DNA of 64,000 bases from NCBI GenBank assembly GCA_009838915.1, contig VXQT01000013.1, forward strand, positions 199,746-263,745, read 5' to 3'. Every line of letters starts with the position of its first letter. The first letter of the stretch is position 1. Origin of the DNA: Chloroflexota bacterium (GTDB lineage Bacteria; Chloroflexota; Dehalococcoidia; Bin125). The position numbers were made by a program, and so were the translations under genes. Below are positions 61,514-64,000 of the stretch, piece by piece. Below the pieces are notes generated by a model, which saw only the letters and a program-made list of their open reading frames with translations, did no database searches and had not been told where the DNA came from.

Positions 61514-62467
61514 GTGTCCAACGAATCGACCGCGACGCGAGCGCATCCTGCCCTTGATCAGTATCTCGGGCTGCTGCGAGACGGGCGCGGCCTCTCTCCA
61601 TACACGATTCGCAACTATCGGTCTGACATCGCCGACTTCCTCGATTGGCTCGGTGCCGAGTCTCGGGTGCTATCCGATCTGACGCGGGCTGACTATCGCG
61701 GATACCTGGCTTCGCTGCAGGAGGCGGGAACGGCCGAGTCCTCGGTCAGGCGGCGCGCCTCGACGATCAGGTCGTTCACCCGACACTTGAAGCGAGAAGG
61801 CGTGCTGCCACGCGATCCACTCGCGCTGGCGGCCACGCCGAAGTCGACGTCGAGGCTTCCACATGTGCTCAGCCACTCGCAGGTCACGGCGCTACTCGAA
61901 GCGCCGGATACGGCGACCGCCGCAGGTATCCGCGACCGGGCCATGCTCGAGTGCCTGTACGCCGCCGGCCTCCGAGTCTCGGAGCTTGTCGGCCTGCGAA
62001 TGAATGACTACGACGATGACCACCAGGCGTTTGTCGTGCGCGGCAAGGGCGATCGTCAGCGCGTTGCGCTACTGGGCGACAGCGCGCGTCTATGGCTGCG
62101 TCGATATCAGCGCGACGGTCGGCCCAGACTTGTCTCTGAAGAGTCGACCGACACGCTCTGGCTCAATCGATTCGGCAAGCCATTGTCGGCGCGCGCAGTC
62201 CAGTTATCGCTCAAGCGCCACGCCGAGCGGGCAGGGCTCCAAGTGGACGTGCATCCCCATCTGTTGCGGCACTCATTCGCCACACATATGCTCGACGGAG
62301 GCGCCGATGTCCGGGTGGTCCAGGAGTTGCTCGGCCATGCTTCCGTCTCCACGACCCAGCTCTACACACATGTCACCGACGCCGCACGCCGCGAGACGAT
62401 CGACCACGCGCTCGACGGCATAGCTGAACTGCTTCGCGAGCGGCGGGGCAAGGACCTGAACGAGTAG
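61514..62467 (+). CDS. xerC: Tyrosine recombinase XerC/XerD type
   Basis: A 317-residue recombinase for chromosome dimer resolution at dif sites. The N-terminal SAM-like domain is followed by the catalytic domain with Arg in AAGLRVSELVGL, HPHLLRHSFATHML (His-x-x-Arg), LLGHASVSTTQLYTHV with His and the nucleophilic Tyr. Whether it is XerC or XerD, or a sole Xer, is undecided. GTG start. It lies 53 bases after topA, eight before aroQ. Confidence 0.92.
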   Translation: MSNESTATRAHPALDQYLGLLRDGRGLSPYTIRNYRSDIADFLDWLGAESRVLSDLTRADYRGYLASLQEAGTAESSVRRRASTIRSFTRHLKREGVLPRDPLALAATPKSTSRLPHVLSHSQVTALLEAPDTATAAGIRDRAMLECLYAAGLRVSELVGLRMNDYDDDHQAFVVRGKGDRQRVALLGDSARLWLRRYQRDGRPRLVSEESTDTLWLNRFGKPLSARAVQLSLKRHAERAGLQVDVHPHLLRHSFATHMLDGGADVRVVQELLGHASVSTTQLYTHVTDAARRETIDHALDGIAELLRERRGKDLNE

Positions 62468-62474
62468 CACGCCA

Positions 62475-62957
62475 ATGAAAGTCCTGCTGATCTCGGGACC
62501 CAACCTCAACATCCTGGGCCAGCGACAGCCGGAGATCTACGGCTCGCAGACGCTGGCCGACATCGAGGATCTCGTGGGCAAGCGGGCCAAGGAGTGGGGA
62601 GTCACGATCCGTCCCTACCAGTCCAATCACGAGGGCGCGATCATCGACTTCATTCAGCAGGAGCGCTCGGCGGAGGGTCTGATCATCAATCCCGGAGCGC
62701 TGTCTCACTACGGCTATTCCCTGCGCGATGCCCTTGAGGCGTTCCCAGGCGGCAAGATGGAAGTACACCTCTCCAATGTTCATGCGCGGGAGGAGTTTCG
62801 ACACAATCTCGTAACCGCTCCAATCATGGATGGCGTAGTAGCCGGACTCGGCTGGCGCGGCTATCTCGCCGCGCTCGACGCATTGGTACCGATGCTCCAG
62901 GAGCGGCTGAATCGCGACGCTCCGGCAGCGCCTGCCAGCTCTGAATCAAGCGCATGA
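62475..62957 (+). CDS. aroQ: 3-dehydroquinate dehydratase, type II
   Basis: A 160-residue enzyme of the shikimate pathway. SGPNLNILGQRQPEIYG carries the catalytic Tyr and Arg, NPGALSHYGYSLRDAL the general-acid His, and EVHLSNVHAREEFRH the substrate-binding His/Arg. It forms dodecamers. It sits in a different run from aroE/aroC/aroKB but serves the same pathway, with dehydroquinate supplied by AroKB. The stop overlaps the next start by four bases (ATGA). Confidence 0.95.
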   Translation: MKVLLISGPNLNILGQRQPEIYGSQTLADIEDLVGKRAKEWGVTIRPYQSNHEGAIIDFIQQERSAEGLIINPGALSHYGYSLRDALEAFPGGKMEVHLSNVHAREEFRHNLVTAPIMDGVVAGLGWRGYLAALDALVPMLQERLNRDAPAAPASSESSA

Positions 62958-64000
62958 CCTCCACGCCCGGCCGAGTCCAACGCATCAGAGAGCGCCTGTC
63001 GGAAGCAAACGTCGACGCGCTCTTAATCTCCAATCCGCACAACCGGCGCTACGCCTCGGGCTTCAACGGCTCAAACGGTTGGCTGGTGATTCCCGCAGAC
63101 GGCGCCCGCGCGCCGATTCTGGCCACGGACTTTCGCTACATGGAGCAAGCCGCGCAGGAGTCGCCCGAGTTTGAAATCGTGCAGATGCAGGGTGAGATGC
63201 AGACGTGGTGGGAGGCGCTGGTCAGGCCGCTGGGGAGGATCCGGCTCGGGTTTGAGTCCTGCGATCTGACAGTGGCCGCCCACAAGCAGCTTCGTGACGT
63301 CAACGCCAAGATCCCCGCTTCACAACGCCCGGCACTGGTCCAGAGTGACAAGATCGTCGAGTCGATCCGTGCAATCAAGGACGAGCCCGAGTTGGACATG
63401 CTGCGCTGCGCAGCAAAGCTCACGGATGACGCATTCGCTCATGTCGCCACAGCGATGGAGCCGGGTTGGACTGAGACCGGCGTGTCCTGGGAGATCGAAC
63501 AGTACGCCCGCGATCACGGCGCTGAAGCGATGGCCTTCGAGTCCATAGTCGCCGCCGGACCCTGGGGCGCCAGGCCGCACGCTCGCCCGCGCGACGAAGC
63601 CATTCGCGAGGGGGAACCGATCGTGATCGATATGGGCGCCCGCTTCAGCGGATACTGCGCCGACATGACCCGGACCATCGTGCTGGGAGAGCACGACGAG
63701 CACTTTCCCCGCATCTACGACATTGTTCTGGCCGCGCATGAGATTGCCGCGCAGATGATTGAGCCGGGCATGTCAGGCAAGGACGCCGACCAGCTCGCGC
63801 GCCAGGTCATCACCGACGCGGGCTACGGCGAGCAGTTCGGTCACGGCCTCGGTCATGGCGTGGGATTGCAGATACACGAAACGCCGCATCTCGGCATCAC
63901 GTCGACAGACACGCTGGAACCCGGCATGGTGATTACCATTGAACCGGGCATCTACCTGCCCGACTGGGGCGGAGTGCGGATTGAAGACATGGGACTGCTT
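62954..64000 (+). CDS. pepP: Xaa-Pro aminopeptidase (M24), truncated by the window end
   Basis: 349 residues seen so far. The N-terminal creatinase-like domain is followed by the pita-bread domain with metal ligands in IDMGARFSGYCADMTRT (Asp), GHGLGHGVGLQIHE (His), IEPG (Glu) and RIED (Glu, at the end). Such enzymes remove N-terminal residues ahead of proline. aroQ-pepP-efp neighbours are common in bacteria; efp may follow beyond the window. The sequence is open to base 64000. Confidence 0.93.
   Translation, partial: MTSTPGRVQRIRERLSEANVDALLISNPHNRRYASGFNGSNGWLVIPADGARAPILATDFRYMEQAAQESPEFEIVQMQGEMQTWWEALVRPLGRIRLGFESCDLTVAAHKQLRDVNAKIPASQRPALVQSDKIVESIRAIKDEPELDMLRCAAKLTDDAFAHVATAMEPGWTETGVSWEIEQYARDHGAEAMAFESIVAAGPWGARPHARPRDEAIREGEPIVIDMGARFSGYCADMTRTIVLGEHDEHFPRIYDIVLAAHEIAAQMIEPGMSGKDADQLARQVITDAGYGEQFGHGLGHGVGLQIHETPHLGITSTDTLEPGMVITIEPGIYLPDWGGVRIEDMGLL

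Noticed and set aside
59694-61601. Antisense open frame of ~635 codons over topA
   Set aside because: Mirror of topA in a GC-rich genome; no Shine-Dalgarno and no family resemblance.

Overview
The window is GC-rich, gene-dense bacterial chromosome with no mobile element, prophage, CRISPR array or rRNA. Gene content and order (rnc-smc-ftsY, infC-rpmI-rplT, MEP-pathway ispE, Gram-positive-type DinG with an exonuclease domain, AroK-AroB fusion, leaderless-looking promoters, no outer-membrane genes) suggest a Chloroflexota lineage, perhaps Dehalococcoidia/SAR202-like. This is an inference from gene style; no database search was possible. Two cytochromes P450, a di-iron ferritin-like protein and cupins point to an aerobic life style.

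Layout. 1-9.3 kb: end of an SDR gene, malic enzyme, a double zinc-ribbon protein, a membrane-anchored RlpA-like protein, two small conserved unknowns, a ferritin-like protein overlapping a NUDIX hydrolase, a leftward run of two cupins, a dehalogenase-like HAD protein and DNA polymerase IV, and two overlapping small genes. 9.3-16.3 kb: a leftward rnc-smc-esterase-ftsY-YceI run. 16.3-18.2 kb: CCA-adding enzyme followed by a zinc protein and a small membrane protein. 18.2-25.2 kb: leftward PPOX, GNAT, DinG, PHP hydrolase, membrane protein, ispE, rsmA and the SRP RNA. 25.4-31.1 kb: a large unknown protein with a nuclease-like domain, lepA, and two oligopeptide-transporter ATPases. 31.1-33.7 kb: tRNA-Leu(UAG), tRNA-Lys(CUU), tRNA-Val(GAC) and thrS. 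33.8-37.4 kb: biotin carboxylase and carrier, then infC-rpmI-rplT with a clear promoter and terminator. 37.4-41.6 kb: an unknown gene preceded by a CIRCE heat-shock operator, then pheST. 41.7-46.0 kb: RAM-domain protein, moeA and two tandem P450 genes. 46.0-55.0 kb: a leftward run alaS-ruvX-mltG-aroE-unknown-aroC-aroKB-acyP that joins translation, wall and shikimate functions. 55.1-64 kb: rightward glmU, CBS-domain membrane protein, dprA, topA, xer recombinase, aroQ and the start of a Xaa-Pro peptidase.

Most genes are compactly packed, with 1-, 4- or 8-base stop/start overlaps. The shikimate pathway is nearly contiguous (aroE, aroC, aroKB and, nearby, aroQ).

The most notable observations are: (1) a 15/18 match to the HrcA/CIRCE operator in front of an uncharacterised 171-residue protein rather than a chaperone gene; (2) a recurrent TANNNT hexamer 6-8 bases before start codons without Shine-Dalgarno sequences, implying leaderless mRNAs; (3) infC starting at a rare CTG codon behind a perfect AAGGAG; (4) an unexplained 34-base hairpin in the tRNA spacer; (5) a conserved-looking unknown with a restriction-endonuclease-like C-terminus that seems to lack the usual lysine; (6) a disordered insertion in the SMC coiled coil. 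I found no complete, convincing new defence or mobile system.
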